64,000 nt of DNA from Vibrio rhizosphaerae (GTDB lineage: Bacteria; Pseudomonadota; Gammaproteobacteria; Enterobacterales; Vibrionaceae), in assembly GCF_024347095.1 (NCBI RefSeq), contig NZ_AP024904.1, positions 868,001-932,000 of the forward strand, read 5' to 3'. Below, piece by piece: positions 1 to 15,935 of the stretch (position 1 is its first letter; each line of letters begins with the position of its first letter). A program made the position numbers and the translations under genes. Below the pieces are notes generated by a model. The model saw only the letters and a program-made list of their open reading frames with translations, was not told the origin of the DNA and did no database searches.

Positions 1-702
1 CTCAGCCAATGCTCTGATGACATAAGCATCCTGATCGGTATCTTCACCAAACCCCTGATAGGCCATGTCAAAAAATGGAATCAACTGACGCGCTTCAAGA
101 ATGTCGATCACCTGATCCCATTGTTCCGGCGTTAAGTCAACACCGGTCGGGTTATGGCAGCAGGGATGTAACAGGACAATATCTTTTGCTGGCAACTGTG
201 ATAACGCCTGAATCATCCCGTTAAAATCCAACATCCGCGTTGCAGGATCAAAATACGGGTAACTGCCGACGGCAAAACCTGCGCCTTCAAAAATGGCATT
301 ATGATTTTCCCATGTCGGTGCGCTCACCCACACTTTTGACTCAGGAAAATAATGATGTAAGAAGTCTGCGCCAATCATCAGTGCGCCGGATCCACCCAAT
401 GTCTGAATAGTGGCCACTCTCTTTTGATGAATGACCGGATGTTGTGCACCAAACACCAAGGTTTGGACAGCCTGACGATAATCGGCAAGCCCTTCCATCG
501 GTAAATAGATACAAGGTTCTTTCTCGGCGGCAAACCACGCTTGTTCTGCCAGACGAACGCTCGGTAGCGTCGGGATCAGACCGGCTTCATCATAATAAAG
601 ACCAATACTCAAGTTCACTTTGTCAGGACGGCTGTCCGCCATAAACGCTTCCATAAGGGACAAAATTGGATCCCCTGCATACGGGGTAATATGATGAAAC
701 AC
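1..702 (-). CDS. tyrB: Aromatic-amino-acid aminotransferase (partial, N-terminal 234 residues)
   Basis: Class I PLP-dependent aminotransferase that makes Tyr and Phe from their 2-oxo acids. The gene runs off the left edge, so the PLP lysine and the C-terminal half are not seen. The visible part begins [14 protein letters not shown] and carries the LGGSGAL phosphate-binding motif and the HNPTG motif near residue 185; it follows my recollection of E. coli TyrB ([26 protein letters not shown]) closely. The start is a GTG at 700-702, chosen because AGGAG lies 7 bases upstream and no in-frame ATG fits better. AspC is the main alternative, but the N-terminus is TyrB-like. The enzyme would consume arogenate/prephenate-derived oxo acids, the same branch point used by the cluster at 16.9-23.0 kb. 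Confidence 0.93.
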   Translation of the reverse strand, partial: MFHHITPYAGDPILSLMEAFMADSRPDKVNLSIGLYYDEAGLIPTLPSVRLAEQAWFAAEKEPCIYLPMEGLADYRQAVQTLVFGAQHPVIHQKRVATIQTLGGSGALMIGADFLHHYFPESKVWVSAPTWENHNAIFEGAGFAVGSYPYFDPATRMLDFNGMIQALSQLPAKDIVLLHPCCHNPTGVDLTPEQWDQVIDILEARQLIPFFDMAYQGFGEDTDQDAYVIRALAE

Positions 703-728
703 GTAACTTCTCCTGTATTGGCAATCAA

Positions 729-763
729 ACGGACAGCCAGACTTGATGTTCTGTACTGTCCGT
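729..763 (-). terminator. Hairpin between the 66-residue gene and tyrB
   Basis: ACGGACAG at 729-736 pairs with CTGTCCGT at 756-763. The T-run is on the plus-strand side (ATTTTTT); on the minus strand the following sequence is only moderately T-rich. It separates the minus-strand gene at 843-1043 from tyrB and may terminate or attenuate read-through. Confidence 0.4.
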
Positions 764-842
764 ATTTTTTAATGATGTTGATTCTCTTTGATTGATGATG
801 AAACCGATTGAACCATCTGTTTCATCAACGGGTTGCGCTCAT

Positions 843-1043
843 CTAATGAACCGGCACACCCGCATCCGCGGCATACTGACCGAAATAGGCTTCTAATACT
901 TCCGGGGTCAGCTCCCCTCTGGCTTCTAATTCTTTCAGCTTTGCCACAATGGCTTTCTGTTCATCCAGAGAAGGAAGTTTGGTTTCTTCCTGACCTCCCT
1001 CCTGTTCCGCCAATGCAGCGAGTTCTTGTTCAAAATCGTTCAT
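843..1043 (-). CDS. Conserved small acidic protein, 66 residues
   Basis: I do not recognise a named family. The protein is hydrophilic and strongly acidic, with a helical, Glu/Lys/Leu-rich middle (residues about 20-50, KAIVAKLKELEARGELTPE) and a short C-terminal segment ending in PVH. There is no signal peptide or membrane segment, so it is probably cytoplasmic. The call as a real gene rests on a good ribosome-binding site (AGAGGTGATGT directly before ATG), sensible codon use and an isolated position between two minus-strand genes. A function cannot be inferred from the neighbours. Confidence 0.7.
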   Translation of the reverse strand: MNDFEQELAALAEQEGGQEETKLPSLDEQKAIVAKLKELEARGELTPEVLEAYFGQYAADAGVPVH

Positions 1044-1248
1044 ACATCACCTCTGTTGATTGTCTTAACAGGCTAACTTTTGCGAGTGTACACTGCTCTC
1101 GATAAATGCTCCAGCGACAGACCGATAGGATTCACACCGCACGATCCGACACACTGAATAATCGCACCATGCTCGCGTTGGCGGTTGCACTGACTGAACC
1201 GTTTCAACCGCCCTTGCCTGTCCTGTTAATATTGAATTCCGGCAACCA

Positions 1249-3162
1249 TTAGAGTCTGAAACCACCGACTAAATGATCCAAACGTTCAGAAAGAGTTTTC
1301 AGCTCGCGACTGGCTCCTGCCAGCTCCTCTGCGGTCGTCGTTGTCAGTTCGTTGATCGCATTAATTTCTTCAATATTCTGGTTGATACTCTGAACCGCGA
1401 CTGATTGCTCTTCCGTAGCGGTAGCTACCTGAGTATTCCTGTCGGAGATTTCGTAAATGCGTTCTGAGATTTGACGTAATTGGTCGACCGTATTTTCAGC
1501 AGCGGTGACCCCTTCCTGAGAGCGCGTTTGTCCGGCCGTCATTGCCTGCACAGCATGGCTCGAATCGTTTCTCAACTGAGTCATCATGGTTTGAATCTGT
1601 TCCGTTGAAGCCGCTGTCCGACCGGCCAGATTACGCACCTCTTCAGCGACAACCGCGAATCCTCGTCCCTGCTCTCCGGCACGTGCAGCCTCAATCGCAG
1701 CATTCAACGCCAGTAAGTTAGTCTGATCAGAAATCTCATGAATAACCGTCAGAATCGAGCCAATCTCCTCCGTTGTTGCCGCCAGTTTCTCAACGACCTG
1801 AGCTGAATTCTGCATATCTTCAGCCAAACGATGGATGGCATCTTTGGCCTGATTCACAACGGCCAGACCGGCATTACTGCTGACCGAAGCATCATTCGCA
1901 GTTGAAGCCGCGACAGCAGCATTGGATGCGATTTCACTGATCGTCGCTCCCATTTCATTCATCGCCGTCACCACTTGAATGGTCTGATCCCGCTGGCTCT
2001 GACTGTTATCGTGAGTCAGATGGGCTTTCTCTGCGACCACCTGAGATTCATGTGACAAACTCCGGCTGGTTGATGCCACTTCCTGCATGGACTGATGGAT
2101 TTTCTCGATAAAATCATTAAAGCCGACGGACAGTTGAGTAATTTCATCATTGCCGACAATCTCAATACGCTGAGAGAGATCGCCATCGCCTTTCCCTAGC
2201 GCTGTAAAGCGTGCAGCGATCTGGCGAATAGGCCGGGTAATGCTATTTGCCAGCAAAACACTCATGAAAATAAAGAGTGCCGCAATCACGGCAGTGCTAA
2301 TCATCATATTTCTGGCTGCATGATTCATTTCTGCATACACTTCGCTGACCGGCACAGAAGCCACAACATACCAGTCCATTGATGCAATATATTCACTGGC
2401 CACGAACACCTTTTTGCCTTGATACTGTGCGGTGATGAGATGAAAACCGGTTTTATCCAGTAACGAAGCAGCCTCAGAACCATATAAATCCATAAGTGAT
2501 TTCGCAGATTGCGCTTTGTCAGGATGAATTTTTACGGCACCTTTGGCATCGGTTAAAAACACAAAACCCGAGTCTTCGATCCGAAACCCATTCAACCGGC
2601 GAACCATTTCATCCATTGACTTTGACATCCCGGATAACGTCCCGCTCTCCACCGACTGATAATTGGCAAACATTTTCACATCACCATTCGGCTCTTGAAA
2701 AATACTGACCATCGTTGGTTTTCCGGAGGCTACAAACTGATAAAACCATTGATCTTGTTGACGGTTGAGCTGACGTAAGAAACCATTCTGGTTCCAGTAA
2801 TACGCTGTTTTGCGATTCGCAACAGAGGCATCATTGAGATGATATTGTTGTTTAAGATTGTTCAATTGCTGGATCAATACTTTTTCTGACTGTGGGTCAA
2901 TATTAGTCGTATCAATCGCAGCTTTAATAAATTCATTGTTTGCTAACTGTTCAGCAGCTAACAATAACTCCGAAACATCCCGGTCAATTTGATGGCGGAT
3001 CCCATCTAAAAACGCGGGTAATTCAATATCCACTAAACGATGTTCCAAAACGTCTCTGGACTGATACTGAGCTATTCCGCCGACGATCATCGTAGATGCG
3101 AGCACAGCAAATGCCATACTCCATATCACTTTTTTCTTAATACTCACTGCATTGAAAAACAT
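1249..3162 (-). CDS. Methyl-accepting chemotaxis protein with periplasmic Cache-type sensor
   Basis: Inner-membrane chemoreceptor of 637 residues that signals to CheA/CheW. Order of parts: N-terminal membrane helix (about residues 13-33), a large periplasmic double-Cache-like domain (about 35-280) with [18 protein letters not shown] typical of that fold, a second membrane helix (about 285-308), HAMP (about 308-360), and a cytoplasmic signalling coiled coil. The conserved hairpin tip [20 protein letters not shown] is present. No C-terminal NWETF-type tether is seen, so adaptation would rely on other receptors. The ligand is unknown; Cache sensors of this type often bind amino acids or organic acids. 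It stands alone, with about 200 bases before the next minus-strand gene. Confidence 0.95.
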   Translation of the reverse strand: MFFNAVSIKKKVIWSMAFAVLASTMIVGGIAQYQSRDVLEHRLVDIELPAFLDGIRHQIDRDVSELLLAAEQLANNEFIKAAIDTTNIDPQSEKVLIQQLNNLKQQYHLNDASVANRKTAYYWNQNGFLRQLNRQQDQWFYQFVASGKPTMVSIFQEPNGDVKMFANYQSVESGTLSGMSKSMDEMVRRLNGFRIEDSGFVFLTDAKGAVKIHPDKAQSAKSLMDLYGSEAASLLDKTGFHLITAQYQGKKVFVASEYIASMDWYVVASVPVSEVYAEMNHAARNMMISTAVIAALFIFMSVLLANSITRPIRQIAARFTALGKGDGDLSQRIEIVGNDEITQLSVGFNDFIEKIHQSMQEVASTSRSLSHESQVVAEKAHLTHDNSQSQRDQTIQVVTAMNEMGATISEIASNAAVAASTANDASVSSNAGLAVVNQAKDAIHRLAEDMQNSAQVVEKLAATTEEIGSILTVIHEISDQTNLLALNAAIEAARAGEQGRGFAVVAEEVRNLAGRTAASTEQIQTMMTQLRNDSSHAVQAMTAGQTRSQEGVTAAENTVDQLRQISERIYEISDRNTQVATATEEQSVAVQSINQNIEEINAINELTTTTAEELAGASRELKTLSERLDHLVGGFRL

Positions 3163-3612
3163 AACTTACTGCCTTCATTATTCTCACGGCTGCCCGCTGC
3201 CACTTAGAATGGGTGTACAAACACCCGCCACTAGGTTGATACAATGATTGCCAAACATTGCCAGCACATTGCAAGGGCCGAGGGTCTATTCATCATTCAG
3301 ACTTTGAGGTTGAAATTATCAGCAACATACGGTGCAATACGACCTCAGAGCACATCGATTCTGGCTGAGATTGTGTGGTGCGGCGTTCGCCCCGACAAAT
3401 ATCAGCCAAGTAGTATACTTCATCGCCGAAGCAATAGTGAATGGCAACGTAATACTTTTATCATTTGCTTTCAGTCACGATTCAGAAATAACGAAACTGA
3501 GGCCATCCATCGGTAAAAGTGAACTTTTCTGAATTTTGTTAAACTAATCGAAAAGTCGTTGAACCATCACAATAAATTTTTATCAATCCCAAGAATTGGA
3601 GCAATACGGGTC
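3163..3612. other. Intergenic region upstream of moxR, no supported gene
   Basis: This stretch holds the divergent promoters of the chemoreceptor (minus) and the moxR operon (plus). Short open frames exist here (for example from 3244) but have no ribosome-binding site and no recognisable product. No clear operator was seen. Confidence 0.5.
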
Positions 3613-4572
3613 ATGCAATCAGCAACCGCTTTTCAACAGTTACAACACTACTTAAACAGTCAGGTTATTGGTCAGGAAGCACTGGTGAGGCAGGTGTTGG
3701 TCGCTTTGCTGGCCGATGGACATATTTTGGTCGAAGGCCCACCGGGACTGGCGAAAACAAGAGCGATCAAATCACTGGCGGATAGTATCGAAGGCTCTTT
3801 TCACCGTGTTCAGTTCACTCCGGATCTGCTGCCGGCCGACTTAACCGGGACCGATATCTTTCGCCCGGAAACGGGAGAGTTTCAGTTTCAGCCCGGTCCC
3901 GTGTTTCACTCACTGCTGTTAGCCGATGAAATTAACCGGGCGCCGGCCAAGGTACAAGCAGCGATGCTTGAAGCGATGGCAGAGCGTCAGGTAACTGCGG
4001 GCCGGAAAACCTACGCGCTCCCCAAACTGTTTTTGGTGATGGCGACCCAAAACCCGATAGAACAAGAAGGCACCTACCCGCTACCCGAAGCGCAGCTAGA
4101 CCGCTTTTTACTGCATCTCCATGTCGATTATCCCGATGCTGAAAGTGAACTGTCGATTCTGCGTCTCAACCGCGGTGAAGCACAAGGCGTCAAACCCCAG
4201 CAACCGAATAAACTGTCTCAGGAAGCAATTTTCAGTGCCCGACAAGCGGTGCTGGACATTCATATGGCAGAAAGTATCGAGCAATATATCGTCCGTCTGG
4301 TCATGGCAACACGACAGCCTGAAAAGTATGACGATAAACTCAAACAGTGGCTTGAAATGGGTGTCAGTCCCCGGGCAACTATCGCGCTGGATCGCTGTGC
4401 CCGCGCAAGTGCCTGGCTTGCCGGACGTGATTTCGTCAGCCCTGAAGATGTCCAAAGCATGGCTTTCCCGGTACTACGACACCGTCTGCTGCTGAGCTAT
4501 CAGGCGCAAGCGGAAGGTATTCATCCGAATCAGATTATCAACCATATTCTGTCTCTGGTTGGCAGTGCCTGA
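3613..4572 (+). CDS. MoxR-family AAA+ ATPase
   Basis: MoxR ATPases act as chaperones that help assemble or activate VWA-domain proteins, which fits the VWA genes that follow. The 319-residue protein has Walker A GPPGLAKT at residues 42-49, Walker B LLLADE at 101-106, and the family stretches LLPADLTGT and ATQNPIEQEGTYPLPEAQLDRF. The start is placed at ATG 3613 because the alternative TTG at 3559 only adds a poorly conserved extension; a weak GGAG lies upstream. It is the first gene of a six-gene unit (moxR, DUF58, DUF4381, batA, batB/C, batD). Confidence 0.94.
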   Translation: MQSATAFQQLQHYLNSQVIGQEALVRQVLVALLADGHILVEGPPGLAKTRAIKSLADSIEGSFHRVQFTPDLLPADLTGTDIFRPETGEFQFQPGPVFHSLLLADEINRAPAKVQAAMLEAMAERQVTAGRKTYALPKLFLVMATQNPIEQEGTYPLPEAQLDRFLLHLHVDYPDAESELSILRLNRGEAQGVKPQQPNKLSQEAIFSARQAVLDIHMAESIEQYIVRLVMATRQPEKYDDKLKQWLEMGVSPRATIALDRCARASAWLAGRDFVSPEDVQSMAFPVLRHRLLLSYQAQAEGIHPNQIINHILSLVGSA

Positions 4573-4617
4573 TGGCACCAAGACATCATGATTCAGCAGA
4601 AACGATGAGGGATGGGG

Positions 4618-5559
4618 ATGGAACTGCCAGCTTATAGTAATGGCGTCACATTATGCTTAGAAGAGTTACTGGTTTATAAACAGCACTGTGCCGCTTGGCT
4701 GCCACCCGCCAGAAGCCTGTGGTCAACCATGTCAGGACAATATCAAAGCCGTCAGTTGGGCCGCGGCATGGATTTTTCTGAAGTGCGCCGCTACCAGCCC
4801 GGTGATGATATCCGCACCATTGACTGGCGGGTGACCGCACGAACCGGAAAGACGCACACCAAGCTTTTCAGTGAAGAACGAGAAAAGCCGGTGATTCTCT
4901 ACATTGATTTGAGCGCAACCATGCACATGGGATCACGTTTACTGCTGAAGTCTGTTCAAGCAGGTCATATGGCAGCGCTTCTGGCATGGATGTCTCTCGC
5001 CCAGAAAGATCGGTGTGGTGCCTTGATTGATTTGGGACATCGCTTGATCGATATTAAACCCAAGAGTCATCAACCCAGTGTACTGGCACTGCTGCAGAAA
5101 ATTATCGACAGTCACGAAGAACAATTACAGTTCCGTCAAACTCAGATCTCAAGCAACAATGCCGGAGAAACCGTTGCTTCGATGTCAGATAGCCTGACCG
5201 CCTTGAACCGCTTATCGCCTAAAGGCAGTGAAGTCATCATGATCAGTGATTACACCCGTTATCACGATGACCTCAAACCGCAATTTAATCAGCTTCGTCG
5301 ACATAATCAGGTGCGATTGATCCATATTTATGATCCGCTCGAACAAGGTGATACTGAGTTTCGTGGTATTGAATTCGTCGCTGATCAACAACAAAGCCGG
5401 TGGCTTAATTTTTCAGCAAAGCAGACCCGGGCAGGAATCAGAAAAGCCTTTGAATCTCAGAAAGATAGGCTAGAATTACTCAGTCGGTCTTTAGGAATTC
5501 CCTATACCCGGCTTTCAAGTGATTCACCTTTGCTGAAACAACTATCCGGAAGTAATTAA
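4618..5559 (+). CDS. DUF58 domain protein of the MoxR/Bat operon
   Basis: Protein of 313 residues with the DUF58 signature RRYQPGDDIRTIDWR (about residues 58-71) followed by a VWA-like fold (VILYIDLSATM). DUF58 proteins are regularly encoded between moxR and Bat genes and are thought to be part of the same envelope-linked complex; their biochemical role is not established. No membrane helices are evident. ATG 4618 is preferred over ATG 4612 because GAGG at 4607-4610 then has proper spacing. It ends exactly where the DUF4381 gene starts (TAA-ATG). Confidence 0.9.
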   Translation: MELPAYSNGVTLCLEELLVYKQHCAAWLPPARSLWSTMSGQYQSRQLGRGMDFSEVRRYQPGDDIRTIDWRVTARTGKTHTKLFSEEREKPVILYIDLSATMHMGSRLLLKSVQAGHMAALLAWMSLAQKDRCGALIDLGHRLIDIKPKSHQPSVLALLQKIIDSHEEQLQFRQTQISSNNAGETVASMSDSLTALNRLSPKGSEVIMISDYTRYHDDLKPQFNQLRRHNQVRLIHIYDPLEQGDTEFRGIEFVADQQQSRWLNFSAKQTRAGIRKAFESQKDRLELLSRSLGIPYTRLSSDSPLLKQLSGSN

Positions 5560-6036
5560 ATGGCACAATCGATCTCAGATTTACTTGACCTTCAGCCCCT
5601 GCACCTACCGGACGCCCCTTCATGGTGGCCGCTTGCCTGGGGCTGGCTGAGCCTCATCGGATGCGTGAGTGTGATGATCCTGCTGATCACTTGGCTCATT
5701 CTTTGGAAACGGAAACGAATTGCTCCGAAAAAAGTCGCGCTACGCTTACTGCAACCTTCACATGGTTCTGTGACACCATCCGACGCGATGGAATTGGTCA
5801 GACAAGCGTGTCTGAGTTACTTCCCTCGTCAGGAAATCGCCCATTTAACCGGACATGACTGGTATGCCTTTTTAGATGAGCAAATCAGTAAGCCCTTGTT
5901 TATTCCCAATGAATCCCTGTGGCAAAAGGTGCTGTATCAAAAATTAAAATCAGAACCATCCCAACAACATCTGATTGATGATTGTCTGACTTGGGTACAG
6001 GAAGCCTTGCCGCCAAAGAGAAGAAGAAGGAGATAA
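5560..6036 (+). CDS. DUF4381 membrane protein of the Bat operon
   Basis: Small protein (158 residues) with one strong N-terminal membrane helix (about residues 24-50, LAWGWLSLIGCVSVMILLIT onward) and a cytoplasmic helical domain ending in a basic PPKRRRRR tail. This length, topology and the position between DUF58 and batA match the DUF4381 family found in aerotolerance operons. Its start codon directly follows the DUF58 stop, so translation is probably coupled. The function is unknown beyond its association with the VWA complex. Confidence 0.85.
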   Translation: MAQSISDLLDLQPLHLPDAPSWWPLAWGWLSLIGCVSVMILLITWLILWKRKRIAPKKVALRLLQPSHGSVTPSDAMELVRQACLSYFPRQEIAHLTGHDWYAFLDEQISKPLFIPNESLWQKVLYQKLKSEPSQQHLIDDCLTWVQEALPPKRRRRR

Positions 6037-6039
6037 TCT

Positions 6040-7000
6040 TTGGCACATATTGAATTCATCTGGTGGTGGATGTTCTTGCTCTTACCACTACCCTTGCTGG
6101 TCATCAAATTACTGCCACCGCATCGACAACCGGCTGCGATTCAGCTCACTTATCTCCCGACAGACGGCAGCCTGACCAAACCCAGCCACTGGTTGAGCCA
6201 ATTGATAGCCGCTGTGATTTGGGTAGCGTTAATCGTTGCCTGTGCGCGTCCGGCTTGGTTTGGTGACCCGATTACCGTTCAGCCCAAGCACCGGGATCTG
6301 ATGCTGGTCGTCGATTTGTCCTATTCGATGAGCCAGAAAGATATGCAAAACGGGGACGAGTTTATCGATCGTCTTACCGCAGTGAAACAAGTACTCGATC
6401 AGTTTATTGAAAAGCGTCAGGGAGATCGGCTGGGGCTGGTTCTCTTTGCCGATCATGCCTATCTGCAAACCCCGCTGACTTTTGACCGGGAAACCGTCCG
6501 CAGACAGTTGAATCAGACCGTGTTGAAACTCATCGGTACGGAAACCGCGATTGGAGAAGGTATCGGGCTGGCAACCAAAACCTTTATTGACGGACAGGCA
6601 CCGCAAAGAGTGATGATTCTGCTCAGTGACGGTACCAATACCGCCGGGGTTCTCGATCCGATCGAAGCGGCACAGATCGCGAAAAAATATCATGCGGTTA
6701 TCTACACCGTCGGGATTGGCGCCGGTGAAATGGTTGTCAAAGATTTTGTGTTTACACGTAAGGTCAATACCGCTCGTGATTTGGATGAGAAAACCCTCAA
6801 ACAGATAGCACAAATCACCGGAGGAAAGTATTTCCGAGCCCGCAACAGTCAGGATCTGGAAAATATCTACACAACCATTAATCAGCTCGAACCGGTTCAA
6901 CAAGCCAGTCAGACCTGGCGTCCCCAGAGTGAATGGTTCATTTATCCGCTGGTATTGGCCTTAGTCCTTTCATTTGTTTTGGTGATCGTCAGGAGAAATC

Positions 7001-7008
<8 letters not shown>
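6040..7008 (+). CDS. batA: BatA-like membrane VWA protein
   Basis: Membrane-anchored von Willebrand A protein (322 residues). Two membrane helices at about residues 8-25 and 53-70 precede the VWA domain. The domain carries the metal-ion-dependent adhesion site motif DLSYSMS at 92-98 and later LLSDGTNTAG; a third membrane helix closes the C-terminus (about 298-316). The start is TTG 6040: AAGGAG sits 7 bases upstream and no ATG fits. BatA and BatB homologues were linked to aerotolerance in Bacteroides and to envelope stress and cell shape elsewhere. The last 8 bases overlap the start of the next gene. Confidence 0.92.
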
Positions 7009-8838
<1,830 letters not shown>

Positions 8839-8845
<7 letters not shown>

Positions 8846-10491
8846 ACAGACCCCGGCACTCGCTTCAAAGTATATTCTGGATCCTGTTGATCGGTCTGAT
8901 GGTCAGCCTGAATACTCAGGCAGCTACCTATGCGACGGTCAGCAAGAATAAGGTCACCCGGAATGAATTATTTCAACTCCAGATCATCACGGATCAAAAA
9001 GCGTCCGGCGACGATGTCAACTTCGACAAACTCACCCCCGATTTTTTTGTCAACCGGCCAAGTTTTGGGACATCCACCAACATTATCAACGGTGAACGTA
9101 GCGTCCGGAGTGAGTGGGATGTCTCGATTGCTGCGACGCGTACCGGGATCGTCACAATCCCCAGTTTTGAAGTCAACGGTGAGAAGACTCAGCCGATAGC
9201 GATTCAGGTTGTCCAAGACTCGACGTTACCGAATGATGATGATTTGATAGAAATTCATTCCACCCTCGATAAAAAAACCCTCTACCCGGATGAAAGTACC
9301 TTACTGCATGTCAAAATGATGGTGAAAGTCAATCCCCGTCGCCTTCAGGACACCAAAATCACCCCACCGTCGGTGGAAGGGATGGATTTAGCTGCCGCCA
9401 GTGACTCAGAACAACACCGTGAGATTATCAATGGTTTGTCAGTCACCGTCGTCCAGCAGACATTCCGGGTCACCGCCCAAAAGCCCGGGCGCTTTATCGT
9501 AACTGAACCTCAGTTTCGCAGTACCTTGCTCTACAGTGGCATGAATGGTGAAACCAAAGTGCTGACGCTCAGCACGACTGCCAAACAATTCCCAATTCAG
9601 GTCATGGCAAAGCCGAAAGATTATCAGGGCGTCTGGCTCCCGACCGCCAGCTTATCCCTCACACAACGCTGGACCGATAGCCAAGGGAAACCGATCTCCG
9701 GTAGCAGCGCCACCCTCAAAGTGGGAGATTCAATTACCCGGACGCTTGAACTGAAGATCAAAGGCGTCAGTCAGGAAAAAATCCCCGATCTGTCAATCAA
9801 TTACCCGGATAGTGTGCGCGTTTATCAGGAGAAGCCGCAATACAAAATGCTGGATAATGATGAGATTGTCATGACACTCAAACAAGTGCTGATCCCCAAT
9901 CAATCCGGCCAGATTCAATTACCGGGTCTCTCTCTCAACTGGTGGGACACCTTAAAACACCGACAACGTCGGGCAATGCTCACGGGCTTGACACTCAATG
10001 TTGCTAAAGGCGCACCGGTCGATACCGTGGTGTCTCTGCCACAGACACCGACAAAAGCACCGGAACCGCCTCAGGAGATTCAGGTCAGAGATCCGGGAAT
10101 CTGGCCCTATCTCACCGCTCTGTTTGCCTTGCTCTGGATTGTGACTACCGGTTGCTGGCTCTATTATATTTGGCAGACCAAACGCGCGGCACCTGCTGTT
10201 GACACACCGGATTCCCCCACGGAAACCAAGCCGTTGTCCTTGCAAGAAGCATTAAAACAGCAAGATGGGATTCGCATTCAGCACTTGGTACAAGAACAAA
10301 TCGCTGCACTGGGATTGTCTGCGGAAGAAAGAGCGCCGATCGAAAATGAAGTAAGCAAACTACAGGCATCGATCTACTCGTCCCGACAAGAAGCCTACGA
10401 TCCGAAACCCCTGCTGCGTTTGTTAGCTGCAGCGGAAAAACAGCAGAAGAAAGACCGTAAAAAACAACCGAAAACCCTACCGGATCTGTAA
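8839..10491 (+). CDS. batD: BatD-like protein (oxygen tolerance family)
   Basis: Protein of 550 residues: signal peptide (about 1-28, ending TQAA), a long periplasmic region of beta-sandwich type (about 30-410) with SKNKVTRNELFQLQI near its start as in BatD proteins, one membrane helix (about 415-437, WPYLTALFALLWIVTTGCW), and a short cytoplasmic basic tail ending KKDRKKQPKTLPDL. BatD is the usual last member of this operon and is thought to work with the VWA proteins on the periplasmic side. The gene overlaps batB/C by 7 bases. Confidence 0.9.
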
Positions 10492-10510
10492 ATCGACCGG
10501 TTGAATCATT

Positions 10511-10545
10511 CAGGGCGATCGCCGCATGATGCGGCAATCGCCCTG
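10511..10545 (+). terminator. Strong hairpin after the Bat operon
   Basis: CAGGGCGATCGCCGCAT (10511-10527) pairs with the complementary arm ending at 10545, with one mismatch. No long T-run follows, but the position 20 bases after the batD stop suits a terminator. Confidence 0.6.
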
Positions 10546-10740
10546 CCACTCTCACCCACACTGATTACGTGCTGCCATCAACCTGTGACCGGCAGCGGTC
10601 AATGACATGGTGTGACTTCCGCCAGCTCACTTTCCGGTGTATAACTTGCTTCTGTATAGCGATGATGAGCATCATTTGCCTGATTACCGGGCTCGCCGAT
10701 AACTTTTCACCTCACGATCAATAAGGGATTCAGGCTATCT

Positions 10741-11232
10741 ATGCGGACAACATTCCTCCCCCTTGTACTACTGATGTTTATTGCCGCTCTGAGTTTTTCC
10801 GTGGCTGCGCAAGTTGACCAAGTGCTCGTTGATAAATCTAAACGCCGTATCTATTTACTCGATCAAGGACAGGCGATCAAAACGTATCGCATTGCCCTCG
10901 GCAAGTTTCCCCAAGGGCCAAAACATCAGGAAGGTGATCAGCGAACGCCGGAAGGTGACTATATTCTCGATGCGATTAATCTTCATTCCAACTTTTACAA
11001 AGCGTTTCACATTAGTTATCCGTCAGCCAAAGACATTGCCTATGCGCAGCAACACGGCTTAAACCCCGGTGGTGATATTCATATTCATGGGTTGAAAAAT
11101 GGCTATCAACGTCATCCGGAGTTTATTCAGAGTTTTGACTGGACCAATGGTTGTATTGCTTTAACCAATGAAGAGATGGATGAATTTATCCGTCTGGTGC
11201 CGGTTGGCACCCCGATTCATATAACTTGGTAA
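10741..11232 (+). CDS. L,D-transpeptidase (YkuD/YafK-like), periplasmic
   Basis: Exported protein of 163 residues with a signal peptide (about 1-23, ending VAAQ). The YkuD catalytic region is present: DIHIHGLKNG with H114/H116 and NGCIAL with the nucleophile C138. Enzymes of this family form or cleave 3-3 peptidoglycan cross-links or attach proteins to peptidoglycan; the short single-domain form resembles the YafK/ErfK-like group, whose substrate cannot be told from sequence. It has its own leader of 250 bases after the Bat terminator and faces the convergent lacZ gene, whose end lies 64 bases away. Confidence 0.88.
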   Translation: MRTTFLPLVLLMFIAALSFSVAAQVDQVLVDKSKRRIYLLDQGQAIKTYRIALGKFPQGPKHQEGDQRTPEGDYILDAINLHSNFYKAFHISYPSAKDIAYAQQHGLNPGGDIHIHGLKNGYQRHPEFIQSFDWTNGCIALTNEEMDEFIRLVPVGTPIHITW

Positions 11233-11296
11233 TAAATGAATCAGCTTACTGAACCTCGCCCTGAGCGTGAGTCAGCAAGCCGATGTATCAACCCAA

Positions 11297-14464
<3,168 letters not shown>

Positions 14465-15850
14465 TTATGCGGTTGTTTCTTTGGCCGGATTTAAACAATA
14501 GGTCTCGAAATCCTCAGGCTGGAACCCTTCATGCAGTCGATACGAACGTCGATAAATCAACGCACTTACAAACATCAGGATAATTGGAATGCCAATCATT
14601 AATGCCTGAAGGCCCAGAATTGTCTCTTCGGATTGCTGGATATTCGGTACATAACCAATCACTGACAGTCCAATCCCGACGATAAAAGCACCGGCAGCAC
14701 TGGCAAATTTTACCAACATCGTCTGGACAGAAAAAATGACACTCTCGCTGCGTCGGCCCGTAATATATTCACCATAATCGACCACGTCGGCTAGCATCAC
14801 GGTTTGCAAACCATTGGTGATCCCCACACCGAATTTAATCGCCGCACCAGACAAACCAATTAAATACACATTGCCCGGGTCGACAACCCCCATTACCACT
14901 AATAACAGGCACGACAAGATCGGGAACATACAAGCGATAACCCACAGATGTTTACGAGGTAATAATGCCGCCAGCCGCGGGAAGAGGAAGATCCCAGCGA
15001 CTTCCGCAGCACCGGCAACCATCATATACACCGGAAACAGTTCTTTATCGCCGATGGCATAGGTAAAGTAGTAGATAGCGAAACCACCCACCAACATATT
15101 ACCAATCTGAAACGCCAGCACGGTTGCGATTAATACTTTCAACTGATCATTACCGCCAATGATGCGGATGGCATCTTTCAGGCCGAACTTTTCGACGGTC
15201 TGCCCGGTGGCGACTACTTTTTCTTTGACATTCTTAAATGTAATCAACGCGCTGATGATAAATAAAACCGCAATGATGAGCGACAGTTCAAAAAAGCCCT
15301 GCCCCTGATCGTCTCCGCCCAGCTTTGTCACCATCCACAAGCCATAACTACCAACCACAAACCACGCAAAACTGGCAAAAAGTCGCGGCCAGACGACCAG
15401 CTTTTCCCGCTCCCGGCGAGAGCCGGAAATCGCAGGAATCATCGACCAGAACGGGATATCCATAATGGTGTAGGTCAGGCCCCATAAAATATATATCACC
15501 GCGGCATAAACATAAGCCGCAGTCCCTGCAAACATATGTGAACAAAATAATGCAACCAGTACGAATGCATTGACTGCCGAACCAATCAAAATCCACGGCC
15601 GAAATTTGCCATAACGAGAGCGCGTGTTGTCGACCACAATTCCCATCATCGGGTCGGTAATTGCATCAATCACCCGGGCAGCGAGAAAAACCATCCCGAC
15701 ATATGCGGCAGAGAGTTCCACAACGTCCGTAAAATAGAACATCAGAAATATATAGATAGGTGCACAGGCAAAATCTTTCCCTAATGCGCCCAGACCGTAG
15801 GATAATTTGGTTTTCAGCTCAATATGAGTCTCGTTATATTTGGTATTCAT
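14465..15850 (-). CDS. MelB-type sugar:cation symporter (GPH family)
   Basis: Twelve-helix glycoside-pentoside-hexuronide transporter of 461 residues. It starts KLSYGLGALGKDFA and contains the cation-site helix ARVIDAITDPMMG with the two Asp residues known from MelB, plus the loop DNTRSRYGKFRPW. The position directly upstream of lacZ indicates import of lactose or another beta-galactoside (melibiose cannot be excluded). Unlike Gram-positive LacS there is no PTS IIA tail. Expression is probably controlled by LacI-type operators in the upstream region. Confidence 0.93.
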   Translation of the reverse strand: MNTKYNETHIELKTKLSYGLGALGKDFACAPIYIFLMFYFTDVVELSAAYVGMVFLAARVIDAITDPMMGIVVDNTRSRYGKFRPWILIGSAVNAFVLVALFCSHMFAGTAAYVYAAVIYILWGLTYTIMDIPFWSMIPAISGSRREREKLVVWPRLFASFAWFVVGSYGLWMVTKLGGDDQGQGFFELSLIIAVLFIISALITFKNVKEKVVATGQTVEKFGLKDAIRIIGGNDQLKVLIATVLAFQIGNMLVGGFAIYYFTYAIGDKELFPVYMMVAGAAEVAGIFLFPRLAALLPRKHLWVIACMFPILSCLLLVVMGVVDPGNVYLIGLSGAAIKFGVGITNGLQTVMLADVVDYGEYITGRRSESVIFSVQTMLVKFASAAGAFIVGIGLSVIGYVPNIQQSEETILGLQALMIGIPIILMFVSALIYRRSYRLHEGFQPEDFETYCLNPAKETTA

Positions 15851-15935
15851 AGGGACGCTTTATCATTATTTTGTTGAACATGTTGCGTACTATATGAAGC
15901 GAATTGTCATAAAACTGTGATCATCACAAGATTTA

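Noticed and set aside
1065..1265. Minus-strand 66-codon frame
   Set aside because: Overlaps the end of the chemoreceptor gene, no ribosome-binding site and no recognisable product.
3244..3516. Plus-strand 90-codon frame upstream of moxR
   Set aside because: No ribosome-binding site, an equally long frame overlaps in another phase, and the composition is not protein-like.
15916..15928. TGTGATCATCACA as a CRP site
   Set aside because: The two half-sites are separated by 3 bases instead of 6, so it does not fit the CRP consensus although the half-sites are perfect.
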